From Comamonadaceae bacterium (GTDB lineage Bacteria > Pseudomonadota > Gammaproteobacteria > Burkholderiales > Burkholderiaceae_C), in assembly GCA_947371775.1 (NCBI GenBank), contig CANBQX010000134.1:1-5485 (forward strand): a stretch of DNA of 5,485 nt, written 5' to 3'. A program made the translations under genes and the position numbers. Below the pieces are notes generated by a model. The model saw only the letters and a list, made by a program, of their open reading frames with translations. It was not told the origin of the DNA and did no database searches. Below are positions 1-5,485 of this stretch, piece by piece (position 1 is the first letter of the stretch; each line of letters begins with the position of its first letter).

Positions 1-48
1 GCCCTGCAAGGGCTGCGACTGCACATAGGCAGGGGTGCTTGCGCTCAT
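1..48 (-). CDS. emrB: MFS multidrug efflux pump, EmrB/QacA (DHA2) type, N-terminal fragment only
   Basis: Only the first 16 codons lie in the window; the gene continues beyond base 1. They read MSASTPAYVQSQPLQG, a hydrophilic N-terminal tail of the kind that precedes the first membrane helix in EmrB proteins. The ATG (46-48) overlaps the emrA stop codon (45-47) as ATGA, the usual sign of translational coupling. I see no clear Shine-Dalgarno sequence ahead of it, so initiation probably relies on ribosomes finishing emrA. The family is a 14-helix drug/proton antiporter of the inner membrane that works with an EmrA adaptor. The identification rests almost wholly on position directly after emrA, because no diagnostic transporter motif falls inside the fragment. 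Another inner-membrane transporter that pairs with an HlyD-type adaptor is possible but less likely. Confidence 0.7.
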   Translation of the reverse strand, partial: MSASTPAYVQSQPLQG

Positions 49-1286
49 GGGGCGGTGCCGGTGCGACCGGTGCCCGCATTGGCGGCGATGATGCGTTTGA
101 TCTCGGCAGTGGCCTGTTCATCGAGCATGGCGTAGACATCGGTTTGCACCCCGGTGGAAGGGCGAGGGGCATCTGCCAGCGCCTTGCCGTCTTGCTGGGT
201 CACGTCCACCGTGGCTTCCATCGAGAGGCCAATGCGCAGGGGGTTGGCTGCCACTTCTTGGGGGTCGAGTGCCACGCGCACGGGCACGCGCTGCACCACC
301 TTGATCCAGTTGCCCGTCGCGTTTTGCGCGGGCAACAGAGAAAACGCGGCACCGGTGCCTGCGCCCAGGCCGGCGACAGTGCCTTTGTATTGCACATGCT
401 TGCCGTACAAATCAGCGGTCAAGGTCACGGGCTGGCCCACGCGGATATTGCGCAGCTGCACTTCCTTGAAGTTGGCGTCCACCCACAGGCTGTTGAGGGC
501 GATCACCGACATCAGCGGCGTGCCTGCCGCGACGCGCTGGCCGAGTTGCACGGTGCGCTTGGCCAGGTAGCCGTCAATCGGGGCGGGCAGGGTGGCACGG
601 TGCAGTGCCAGGTAGGCCTCACGCACTTTGGCCGACGCGGCTTCCACACTGGGGTGGTTTTCCAGACGGGTGCCATCAGTAAGCGTCTGGTTGCTGCCCA
701 ATTGGTCGCGGGCGGTGCCGACCGATGCCTTGGCCGCCGCCAGCATGCTTTGCGCTTGGGCCAGTTGCGACTGTGCGTGCGCCAACTCTTCTTTGGACAC
801 GGCGCCATTGCCCACCAAGGACTGGCGGCGCGCCAGGTCGTCGGTGGCGCGGGCTACTTCGGTTTGGGCTTTGGCGACATCGGTGTCGCGCTGCGTGATT
901 TGGGTTTGCAGGGTTTGGTTGTTGGCATACAGACCACGCACCTGGCGCACGGCCTGGGCCAGGTTGGCCTGGGCCAATTGCAATGCCACTTTGGCATCTG
1001 CCGGGTCGAGTTGCACCAGTGGCTGACCGGCTTTCACAAAGTCGGTGTCGTCAGCCAGGATGGCGGTGACCGTGCCGCCGATTTGCGGGGTGATTTGAAT
1101 CACATTGCCCTGCACATAGGCGTTGTCGGTGGACTCCTCGTGGCGTCCGGCGTACCAGGTGTAGCCGCCGTAGGCCAGCCCAAGCAAGACCACCAGGCTG
1201 ACCACCGTCAGTGCTTTTTGGCGGGTGCCGGGCGCTTTGGCCGCAGGGGTGGAAGGTGTGGCGGAGGTCGTGGGTGCGGTGCTCAT
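45..1286 (-). CDS. emrA: EmrA-type periplasmic adaptor (membrane fusion protein, HlyD family)
   Basis: A 413-residue adaptor that links an inner-membrane MFS pump to an outer-membrane channel. In order it shows: a short cytoplasmic tail rich in Ala, Thr and Pro (1-24); one membrane helix (about 25-45); the EmrA-type motif STDNAYVQGN (52-61); a first half-barrel (biotinyl-lipoyl) segment to about 95; a long Ala/Gln-rich alpha-helical hairpin (about 95-230); the second lipoyl half with LPAPIDGYL (233-241); and a beta-barrel domain with GTGAAFSLLPAQNATGNW (310-327), which I recognise as an EmrA signature. The length fits the family (about 390-410). The ATG at 1284-1286 puts the membrane helix where expected. 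Only a weak GAG precedes it, 53 bases after the outer-membrane channel gene stops, so it is probably read from the same mRNA. The stop overlaps the next gene. Exported substrates cannot be told from sequence; hydrophobic drugs and uncouplers are typical of the family. Confidence 0.93.
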   Translation of the reverse strand: MSTAPTTSATPSTPAAKAPGTRQKALTVVSLVVLLGLAYGGYTWYAGRHEESTDNAYVQGNVIQITPQIGGTVTAILADDTDFVKAGQPLVQLDPADAKVALQLAQANLAQAVRQVRGLYANNQTLQTQITQRDTDVAKAQTEVARATDDLARRQSLVGNGAVSKEELAHAQSQLAQAQSMLAAAKASVGTARDQLGSNQTLTDGTRLENHPSVEAASAKVREAYLALHRATLPAPIDGYLAKRTVQLGQRVAAGTPLMSVIALNSLWVDANFKEVQLRNIRVGQPVTLTADLYGKHVQYKGTVAGLGAGTGAAFSLLPAQNATGNWIKVVQRVPVRVALDPQEVAANPLRIGLSMEATVDVTQQDGKALADAPRPSTGVQTDVYAMLDEQATAEIKRIIAANAGTGRTGTAP

Positions 1287-1339
1287 GGGGTGTACTCGTC
1301 AGTCGTTAAGTGGTGTTTTTCGGGATGTATGAGAAGGGC

Positions 1340-2806
1340 TTAAAGTGCAGCAGTCGGTACGCTGCCGCCTGTGGCGCGCAGCAACTGGGCTTGCGCATCC
1401 AGGGCGCGGGCTTGCAGTTCAATCGCCACGCGTTCCTGGTTCAGCCCGGCGGTCTGGGCGTTGAGCACCAGTGCCTGGTTGCCCAAGCCCGCTGCAAAGC
1501 GCTGGACGGCAATGTCGTACAGCGTTTGAGCGCTGGCCTGTGCCGCTTTTTGCTCCTGGGCTTGGCGCGCAATCGACTGCAAAGACGCGACCTGGTCGGC
1601 CACTTCGCGCACGGCGTCGACCACCAGGCCGTTGTAGGTCTCAATGGCCACGTCCACGTCGGCCGACTTGCCCTTGAGCTGGGAGCGCAAGCGCCCGCCG
1701 TCAAAAATCGGCAAACGGATGGCCGGGCCTACGCCCCACTGCTCGCTGCCTGCTTTGCTGATGTTGCCAAAGCCAACGCTGTTGAGGCCCGCAAAGGCCA
1801 CCAGATTGATGTTGGGGTAGAACTGCGCTTTGGCCACTTCCACCTCGCTCAAACCGGCTTCGACGCGCGCGCGGGCGGCTGCCACGTCAGGGCGGTTGGC
1901 CAGCAGGTCCAGCGGCATGGTTTGCGGCGTAGGCAGCGCGGTGATGCGGGCCAGGGTGCCAGGTTTGAAGTCCTGCAGCCCCAAGGGCGCACCGGTCAGG
2001 GCGGCGAGGGCATTGCGGGTGAGCGCCGCTTCTTCGCGCAGGCTCTCCAGGTATTGGCGAATCTCCGGCAGGGTGGCTTGGCTGCTCTGCAGCTCGGTGG
2101 GGCTGTCCAAGCCGGCCTTCAGACGGGACTGCACCAGTGCCACGATGTGCTCACGCTGGGCCAAATTGCGTTGCGCCAGGTCTTGCAGGGCTTGCAGGCG
2201 CAAGAGCGTGAAATAGCTGCGGGTGACTTGGCTGGCCAGTAGCAATTCTGCCGCCTGGCGGTCGGCTTGAGCCGCGCGCACCGGGCCCAGTGCGGCGTCC
2301 AGTGCCGCGCGGTTTTTGCCAAAGAGGTCGAACTCGTAGCTGGCGCTGATCTGCGCGTTGGGCATTTCAATCACATTGCCGGCCAACGGGGGCGGGTAAA
2401 TGCCATTGGCGGTGATGCGCTGGCGCATGGCTTCGGCCGACGCGGTGACGTTGGGCAGGTCTGCGCTTTCCACCACGCCAGCCAAGGCTTGAGCGCGCGC
2501 CACACGCGCCTGGGCAAGCCGCAGGCTGGGTTGCTTGTCGAGCGCCATTTGCACCAAAGCGTCGAGCTGGGTGTCGCCAAAACGGCTCCACCAGGCCACC
2601 CGCGGAGCTGCCGGTTCGGCTGGCGCCGGGGTGCTGGCAGCGGCGCTTGGCAGACCCAGCGCCTGGGCTTCGGTCATGCGCGCTTTGGGGCCAATGCCGG
2701 CAAAGTTGGCGCAGCCACCCACACTGAGCGCCAAGGCGACCAGGGTGGCCGTCATGGCGAAGGGACGCCACGGTGCCGGCGACGTGGAAGAAAAACTAAT
2801 GGGCAT
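1340..2806 (-). CDS. Outer-membrane efflux lipoprotein, NodT/OprM type (channel of the Emr pump)
   Basis: A 488-residue outer-membrane channel subunit, expected to trimerise into a tunnel for the EmrA/EmrB pump. A signal peptide with Arg14 and a hydrophobic stretch (about 18-30) ends in the lipobox-like VGGC, so Cys32 should be cleaved and acylated. The mature protein shows WWSRFGDTQLDALV (72-85), ASYEFDLFGK (155-164), LLANRPDVAAARA (301-313), AQFYPNINL (327-335), LPIFDGGRLRSQL (365-377) and RFAAGLGNQA (437-446). These are landmarks of the two outer-membrane efflux repeats in this family, and the length is normal. I prefer the ATG at 2804-2806 over the internal Met18 because it keeps Arg14 ahead of the hydrophobic core and has an AGGA seven bases upstream. 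It overlaps the end of the MarR gene by 11 bases. In Stenotrophomonas the equivalent gene is called emrC; I leave the symbol blank because naming varies. Confidence 0.93.
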   Translation of the reverse strand: MPISFSSTSPAPWRPFAMTATLVALALSVGGCANFAGIGPKARMTEAQALGLPSAAASTPAPAEPAAPRVAWWSRFGDTQLDALVQMALDKQPSLRLAQARVARAQALAGVVESADLPNVTASAEAMRQRITANGIYPPPLAGNVIEMPNAQISASYEFDLFGKNRAALDAALGPVRAAQADRQAAELLLASQVTRSYFTLLRLQALQDLAQRNLAQREHIVALVQSRLKAGLDSPTELQSSQATLPEIRQYLESLREEAALTRNALAALTGAPLGLQDFKPGTLARITALPTPQTMPLDLLANRPDVAAARARVEAGLSEVEVAKAQFYPNINLVAFAGLNSVGFGNISKAGSEQWGVGPAIRLPIFDGGRLRSQLKGKSADVDVAIETYNGLVVDAVREVADQVASLQSIARQAQEQKAAQASAQTLYDIAVQRFAAGLGNQALVLNAQTAGLNQERVAIELQARALDAQAQLLRATGGSVPTAAL

Positions 2807-3323
2807 CGGAAGTTCCTGGCAGTAAATGGGAAAGAAGGGTGGCAGCGCCGTCAGCGCCTGCGGCCTGGGTGTTGGGCAGCATGCGCTGCAGCAGGCTTTT
2901 CAGGGTTAAAAATTCATCGGTGCTCAGACCGCTCAAATGGCGGTTGAGCACGGTGCACAACACGCCGGGAATGCCCTGGGCCACGGCGTGGCCGGTGTCT
3001 GTCAGTTCGATATTGACCACGCGGCGGTCTGACTCGGAGCGGACACGCTTGCACAGTCCCTTGGTCTCCAGCCGGTCGAGCAATCGGGTCATGGCCCCGG
3101 CGTCCATGGTGCAGGCGCGGGCCAGTTCGGCTACGGTGGAGGCATGGCCCTGGTGCAGCTTGAGGATGGGCAACCACTGGGCGTTGGTCAGGTCGCAGTC
3201 CGCCAACTGGGTGTCCACGGCGCTGGCCATGCTGCTCAGAATCAGGCGCATGAGGTAGCCCACGCTGTCCTCAGGGCGGTAGTTGTCCAAGTCGTAGAAG
3301 GCGAGGGTCTCAGGGTTAACCAT
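2796..3323 (-). CDS. MarR-family transcriptional regulator, probable local repressor of the efflux operon
   Basis: A 175-residue winged-helix regulator. An N-terminal dimerisation helix (about 17-42) is followed by the DNA-binding region: STVAELARACTMDAGAMTRL (62-81) covers the first helices and the start of the recognition helix, LDRLETKGLCKR (82-93) completes it, and the wing carries SESDRRVVNIELTDTG (96-111) with the family's Asp-Arg-Arg at 99-101. C-terminal helices (about 113-150) complete the dimer interface. Such proteins usually repress their own operon and let go when a small aromatic or lipophilic ligand binds. It is first in the efflux operon and overlaps the next gene by 11 bases, so self-repression together with the pump is likely. 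The ATG at 3321-3323 is the furthest upstream start, because an in-frame TAG lies eight codons earlier (3345-3347). No Shine-Dalgarno precedes it. Four cysteines (43, 71, 91, 123) leave redox sensing open but unproven. EmrR-like by context. Confidence 0.9.
   Translation of the reverse strand: MVNPETLAFYDLDNYRPEDSVGYLMRLILSSMASAVDTQLADCDLTNAQWLPILKLHQGHASTVAELARACTMDAGAMTRLLDRLETKGLCKRVRSESDRRVVNIELTDTGHAVAQGIPGVLCTVLNRHLSGLSTDEFLTLKSLLQRMLPNTQAAGADGAATLLSHLLPGTSDAH
2814..2817 (-). promoter_or_regulatory. Ribosome binding site of the outer-membrane channel gene, inside the marR reading frame
   Basis: The minus strand reads AGGA, then seven bases, then the ATG at 2804-2806. The site lies within the last codons of the MarR gene, which stops at 2796-2798, after the channel's start codon. 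It is the clearest Shine-Dalgarno match among the starts examined here and supports choosing this ATG over the in-frame Met codon at 2753-2755. Confidence 0.6.
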
Positions 3324-3330
3324 GAGGCGG

Positions 3331-3336
3331 ATTGTA
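3331..3336 (-). promoter_or_regulatory. Candidate -10 box of the marR/efflux operon promoter
   Basis: The minus strand reads TACAAT, a five-of-six match to TATAAT, ending seven bases before the marR ATG. Transcription from it would begin at or within a base or two of the start codon. No good -35 hexamer lies 16-18 bases upstream (two of six matches at best), and the expected -35 region falls inside the second inverted repeat. A promoter overlapped by the repeats would suit repression, but the weak -35 keeps confidence low. Confidence 0.3.
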
Positions 3337-3340
3337 TTGC

Positions 3341-3352
3341 TTGCCTAGGCAA
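3341..3352. promoter_or_regulatory. Perfect 12-base palindrome, probable MarR operator (proximal)
   Basis: TTGCCTAGGCAA equals its own reverse complement over all 12 bases and lies 17 bases before the marR start codon. It sits beside a second inverted repeat at 3353-3374. Both sites carry the half-site TATTGCTTG on the plus strand (3335-3343 and 3354-3362), 19 bases apart. MarR dimers typically bind near-palindromes of about this size in their own promoter, so autoregulation is the natural reading. Binding itself is inferred. Confidence 0.6.
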
Positions 3353-3374
3353 ATATTGCTTGGGAAAGCAATAT
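3353..3374. promoter_or_regulatory. Inverted repeat with 9-base arms, probable MarR operator (distal)
   Basis: ATATTGCTT (3353-3361) and AAGCAATAT (3366-3374) are exact inverted copies separated by GGGA. The dyad directly abuts the proximal palindrome; the two centres are 17 bases apart, under two helical turns, close enough for cooperative binding by two dimers. The sites are AT-rich against GC-rich surroundings. There is no T-run after either arm, which argues against a terminator. Confidence 0.6.
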
Positions 3375-3390
3375 CCCTACAGCGCACCCC

Positions 3391-3424
3391 AGAAAAAAGC
3401 CGCCGGGCATGGTGCCGGGCGGCT
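3391..3424 (-). terminator. Rho-independent terminator downstream of gabD
   Basis: Read on the minus strand, AGCCGCC (from base 3424) pairs with GGCGGCT (to 3398). An inner GGCA/TGCC stem sits beyond one C-C mismatch, with a three-base CCA loop, and a run of T follows (3393-3397). It lies 25 bases past the gabD stop and before the marR operators, so it should insulate the efflux operon from gabD read-through. On the plus strand the A-run precedes the stem, so the terminator works only for leftward transcription. Confidence 0.85.
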
Positions 3425-3448
3425 GGTGGGTAGGTAGAGCGTGAGGCT

Positions 3449-4927
3449 TTACTTCAGCACATCCCCGATGCAGAGGTATTTCATCTCGAGGTAGTCATCC
3501 ATGCCCCAGTGCGAGCCCTCGCGGCCCAGGCCGGACTGTTTCACGCCGCCAAAGGGCACGTGCTCGGTGGCCAGGATGCCCACGTTGATGCCGACCATGC
3601 CGTATTCCAGCGCCTCGGCCACGCGGTAGATGCGGCCCACGTCGCGGCTGTAGAAGTAGCTGGCCAAGCCGAACTCGGTGTTGTTGGCTGCGTCAATGGC
3701 TTCTTGCTCGGTATGGAACTTGAAGATGGGCGCAAACGGGCCAAATGTTTCCTCGCGGGCGCAGGCCATGTCGGCGGTTGCGCCTGAGATGACGGTCGGC
3801 TCAAAAAACTGGCCATGCAGCGCCTTGCCACCGGTTTCCAACTTGCCGCCCTTGGCAATCGCGTCCGCCACATGGCGCGTGACTTTGGCCACGGCGGCGT
3901 CCTCAATCAGCGGGCCTTGCACCACGCCGTCTTCAAAGCCATTGCCCACTTTCATGAGTTTCACCTTGGCAGTGAACTGCGCCACAAAGGCGTCGTAAAC
4001 CCCTGCCTGCACATAGAAGCGGTTGGCACAGACGCAGGTTTGGCCGGCGTTGCGGTATTTGCTGGCCAACGCGCCTTCGACGGCGGATGCCACGTCGGCG
4101 TCGTCAAACACGATGAAGGGCGCGTTGCCGCCCAGCTCCAGAGACATTTTCTTAACGGTGGGGGCACTTTGCGCCATCAAGATGCGGCCCACCTCGGTGG
4201 AGCCGGTAAAGCTCAGGTGGCGCACCACGTCGCTGGCACAGATGGTCTTGCCGACGGCAATGGAGTTGTCGGCGTCGGCGCTGATCATGTTGAGCACACC
4301 GGCGGGCAGCCCAGCGCGCATCGCCAACTCGGCTGCGGCCAGGGCGGTGAGCGGCGTGAGCTCGGCCGGTTTGATGACCACCGGGCAACCAGCGGCCAGC
4401 GCAGGCGCCACTTTGCGGGTGATCATGGCCAGCGGGAAGTTCCAGGGCGTGATGGCCGCGCACACACCGATGGGCTGCTTGAGCACCATCAGGCGGCGGT
4501 TGTTGTCAAACTGGGGCAGGGTCTCGCCGTTGACGCGTTTGGCCTCTTCGGCAAACCACTCCACAAAGCTCGCGCCGTAAGCGATTTCGCCTTTGGCTTC
4601 GGGAAAAGGCTTGCCTTGCTCGGCGGTCATGATGCGCGCCAGGTCTTCCTGGTTGGCCATCAGCAAGTCAAACCACTTGCGCAGAATGGTGCTGCGCTCT
4701 TTGGCGGTCTTGGCACGCCAGGCGGGCCAGGCGGCGTTGGCCGCAGCAATCGCGGCTTCGGCGTCGGCGGGGCCCAGGTTGGCCACGTCGGCCAGCTTGT
4801 GGCCGGTGGCGGGGTCGAGCACCTCAAAGCGGCTGGCGCCTGCCACCCATTGGCCGTTGATCAGGCCGTCGGTCTTGAGCAGGCTGGGGTCTTTGAGCAA
4901 GGACAGGGGGGAAGCGGCTTGGGTCAT
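3449..4927 (-). CDS. gabD: Succinate-semialdehyde dehydrogenase (aldehyde dehydrogenase superfamily)
   Basis: A 492-residue cytoplasmic enzyme that oxidises succinic semialdehyde to succinate with NAD(P)+; many homologues also take glutarate semialdehyde (the DavD role). Visible landmarks: TPWNFP with Asn163; the cofactor segment VIKPAEL (184-190, Lys186); FTGSTEVG (240-247); general base Glu264 in SLELGGNAPF; catalytic Cys298 in GQTCVCANR, with a second Cys at 300 as in E. coli GabD; EETFGPFAP (392-400); and VPFGGVKQSGLGREG (457-471) near the C-terminus. The length is close to E. coli GabD (482). Glu189 after Lys-Pro-Ala is the residue that usually favours NAD+ by contacting the adenosine ribose, so NAD+ preference is inferred. 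The ATG at 4925-4927 is the only sensible start, although no Shine-Dalgarno is visible. The gene is divergent from a probable 4-hydroxybutyrate dehydrogenase that makes its substrate, which favours the succinate-semialdehyde role. An intrinsic terminator follows. Confidence 0.93.
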   Translation of the reverse strand: MTQAASPLSLLKDPSLLKTDGLINGQWVAGASRFEVLDPATGHKLADVANLGPADAEAAIAAANAAWPAWRAKTAKERSTILRKWFDLLMANQEDLARIMTAEQGKPFPEAKGEIAYGASFVEWFAEEAKRVNGETLPQFDNNRRLMVLKQPIGVCAAITPWNFPLAMITRKVAPALAAGCPVVIKPAELTPLTALAAAELAMRAGLPAGVLNMISADADNSIAVGKTICASDVVRHLSFTGSTEVGRILMAQSAPTVKKMSLELGGNAPFIVFDDADVASAVEGALASKYRNAGQTCVCANRFYVQAGVYDAFVAQFTAKVKLMKVGNGFEDGVVQGPLIEDAAVAKVTRHVADAIAKGGKLETGGKALHGQFFEPTVISGATADMACAREETFGPFAPIFKFHTEQEAIDAANNTEFGLASYFYSRDVGRIYRVAEALEYGMVGINVGILATEHVPFGGVKQSGLGREGSHWGMDDYLEMKYLCIGDVLK

Positions 4928-4998
4928 GGCAAGGTTTTTCTGAGGGAAATGACGGGTACAGTGGCGGCATCTTAACGGCTCATCGGGAACGCATTTTT
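4928..4998. promoter_or_regulatory. Divergent promoter region between gabD and gbd
   Basis: These 71 bases separate the two start codons and must hold the leftward gabD promoter and the rightward gbd promoter, unless transcription begins elsewhere. I see no strong -35/-10 pair in either direction and no convincing inverted repeat. On the plus strand TACAGT (4957-4962) is a weak -10 candidate for gbd with a poor, T-rich -35 region. The only ribosome-binding hint for gbd is GGGAA (4985-4989), nine bases before its ATG. The absence of good housekeeping promoter elements would fit an activator-dependent control region, but this is inference. Confidence 0.4.
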
Positions 4999-5485
4999 AT
5001 GGCCATCATCAATTACATCACCCAAATCAACCTCGATTTCGGCGCCATTTCCACCCTGCGCGCCGAGTGCGAACGCCTGGGGCTGCACAAGCCGCTCATC
5101 GTCACCGACGCCGGTGTGCGCGCAGCGGGCGTGTTGGACCAGGCGCTGGCTGCCTTGGGCGACCACCCGCACGCTGTGTTTGACCAAACGCCGTCCAACC
5201 CCACCGAGGCTGCGGTGCGCGCTGCGGTAGAACTGCTCAAAAAAGAAGGCTGCGACGGCCTGGTGGGGCTAGGGGGCGGCTCCAGCCTGGACCTGGCCAA
5301 AGGCGTTTGCATCGCAGCCACGCACGAAGGCCCGCTCAAGACCTACGCCACCATTGAAGGCGGCAGTCCCAAGATCACCGACCGGGTGTTGCCGCTGATT
5401 GCCGTGCCCACCACCGCAGGCACCGGTAGCGAAGTGGCGCGCGGCGCCATCGTCATCGTGGACGACGGACGCAAGCTGGGTTTCC
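4999..5485 (+). CDS. gbd: 4-hydroxybutyrate dehydrogenase, iron-containing alcohol dehydrogenase family, N-terminal part
   Basis: The open frame starts at ATG 4999-5001 and runs off the right edge after 162 codons with no stop; the family is about 380 residues, so over half is missing. The visible part is the nucleotide-binding domain: INLDFGAISTL (10-20), KPLIVTDAGV (31-40), FDQTPSNPTE (61-70), the glycine-rich GGGSSLDLAKG (92-102) and PTTAGTGSEVARGA (137-150), all typical of iron-dependent alcohol dehydrogenases. The iron ligands lie beyond the window. The N-terminal region strongly resembles, from memory, the 4-hydroxybutyrate dehydrogenase of Ralstonia/Cupriavidus eutropha, including the ATHEG and TYATIEGGS stretches. 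It would oxidise 4-hydroxybutyrate to succinic semialdehyde, the substrate of the divergent gabD product, which supports the call. A related medium-chain diol or alcohol dehydrogenase remains possible. GGGAA (4985-4989) is a weak, slightly distant ribosome binding site. Confidence 0.85.
   Translation, partial: MAIINYITQINLDFGAISTLRAECERLGLHKPLIVTDAGVRAAGVLDQALAALGDHPHAVFDQTPSNPTEAAVRAAVELLKKEGCDGLVGLGGGSSLDLAKGVCIAATHEGPLKTYATIEGGSPKITDRVLPLIAVPTTAGTGSEVARGAIVIVDDGRKLGF

Noticed and set aside
1287..1339. The 53-base gap between the channel gene and emrA as a possible internal promoter or terminator
   Set aside because: I found no stable hairpin with a T-run and no convincing -35/-10 pair, so it looks like a plain intra-operon spacer.
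39..1343. A long plus-strand open frame of 434 codons covering emrA
   Set aside because: It is antisense to a well-supported adaptor gene. Its translation is rich in His, Gly, Arg and Gln with no recognisable motif, as expected when a GC-rich gene is read on the opposite strand.
1310..2947. Plus-strand open frames at 1310-2242 and 2267-2947
   Set aside because: Both are opposite the outer-membrane channel and MarR genes, have low-complexity composition, show no domain, and no ribosome binding site decides their starts.
3353..3374. The distal dyad considered as a terminator or RNA hairpin
   Set aside because: The arms are AT-rich and no T-run follows on either strand. A position beside the marR start and the shared half-site favour an operator.
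4926..4942. A TGGCAAG-like element resembling the -24 part of a sigma-54 promoter for gbd
   Set aside because: The required GC at the -12 position is absent (TTCT instead of TTGC), and the -24 match overlaps the gabD start codon by chance-level similarity.
3815..4975. A plus-strand open frame of 386 codons opposite gabD
   Set aside because: It mirrors gabD codon structure, with a His/Gly-rich product and no family motif. The minus-strand gene has a complete set of catalytic residues.
4972..5339. Minus-strand open frames at 4972-5187 and 5013-5339
   Set aside because: Both lie opposite gbd, whose plus-strand frame shows clear alcohol dehydrogenase motifs and is open to the window edge.

Overview
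The window reads as ordinary, high-GC chromosomal DNA of a betaproteobacterium. I infer Burkholderiales, probably Comamonadaceae or a relative, from the GC-rich third codon positions and from protein resemblances recalled from memory; no search was run. It holds two functional blocks on either side of one intrinsic terminator.

Left block (1-3323, all minus strand, transcribed right to left): a MarR-family regulator (2796-3323), an outer-membrane efflux lipoprotein of the NodT/OprM type (1340-2806), an EmrA-type membrane fusion protein (45-1286), and the first 16 codons of the next gene (1-48), almost certainly the EmrB-type MFS pump. The order regulator, outer-membrane channel, adaptor, pump makes a self-contained tripartite multidrug efflux operon like the emrRCAB layout of Stenotrophomonas. 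It differs from E. coli emrRAB, which borrows TolC. The genes are tightly packed: an 11-base overlap, a 53-base gap and a 4-base ATGA overlap. Upstream of the regulator, at 3341-3374, lie two adjacent inverted repeats that look like MarR operators.

Right block (3449-5485): a succinate-semialdehyde dehydrogenase (gabD, minus strand, complete) and, divergent from it across 71 bases, the first 162 codons of an iron-containing alcohol dehydrogenase (plus strand, runs off the window). The latter closely resembles the 4-hydroxybutyrate dehydrogenase Gbd of Ralstonia/Cupriavidus. Together they would convert 4-hydroxybutyrate to succinic semialdehyde and then to succinate, which feeds the TCA cycle. 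A GC-rich hairpin with a T-run at 3391-3424 ends gabD transcription before it reaches the efflux regulator, so I see no sign that the two blocks are co-regulated.

I found no RNA genes, mobile elements, CRISPR arrays or broken genes, and no convincing undescribed system. The items most worth a second look are the paired operator-like palindromes, the possibly leaderless regulator mRNA, and the divergent gbd/gabD pair.
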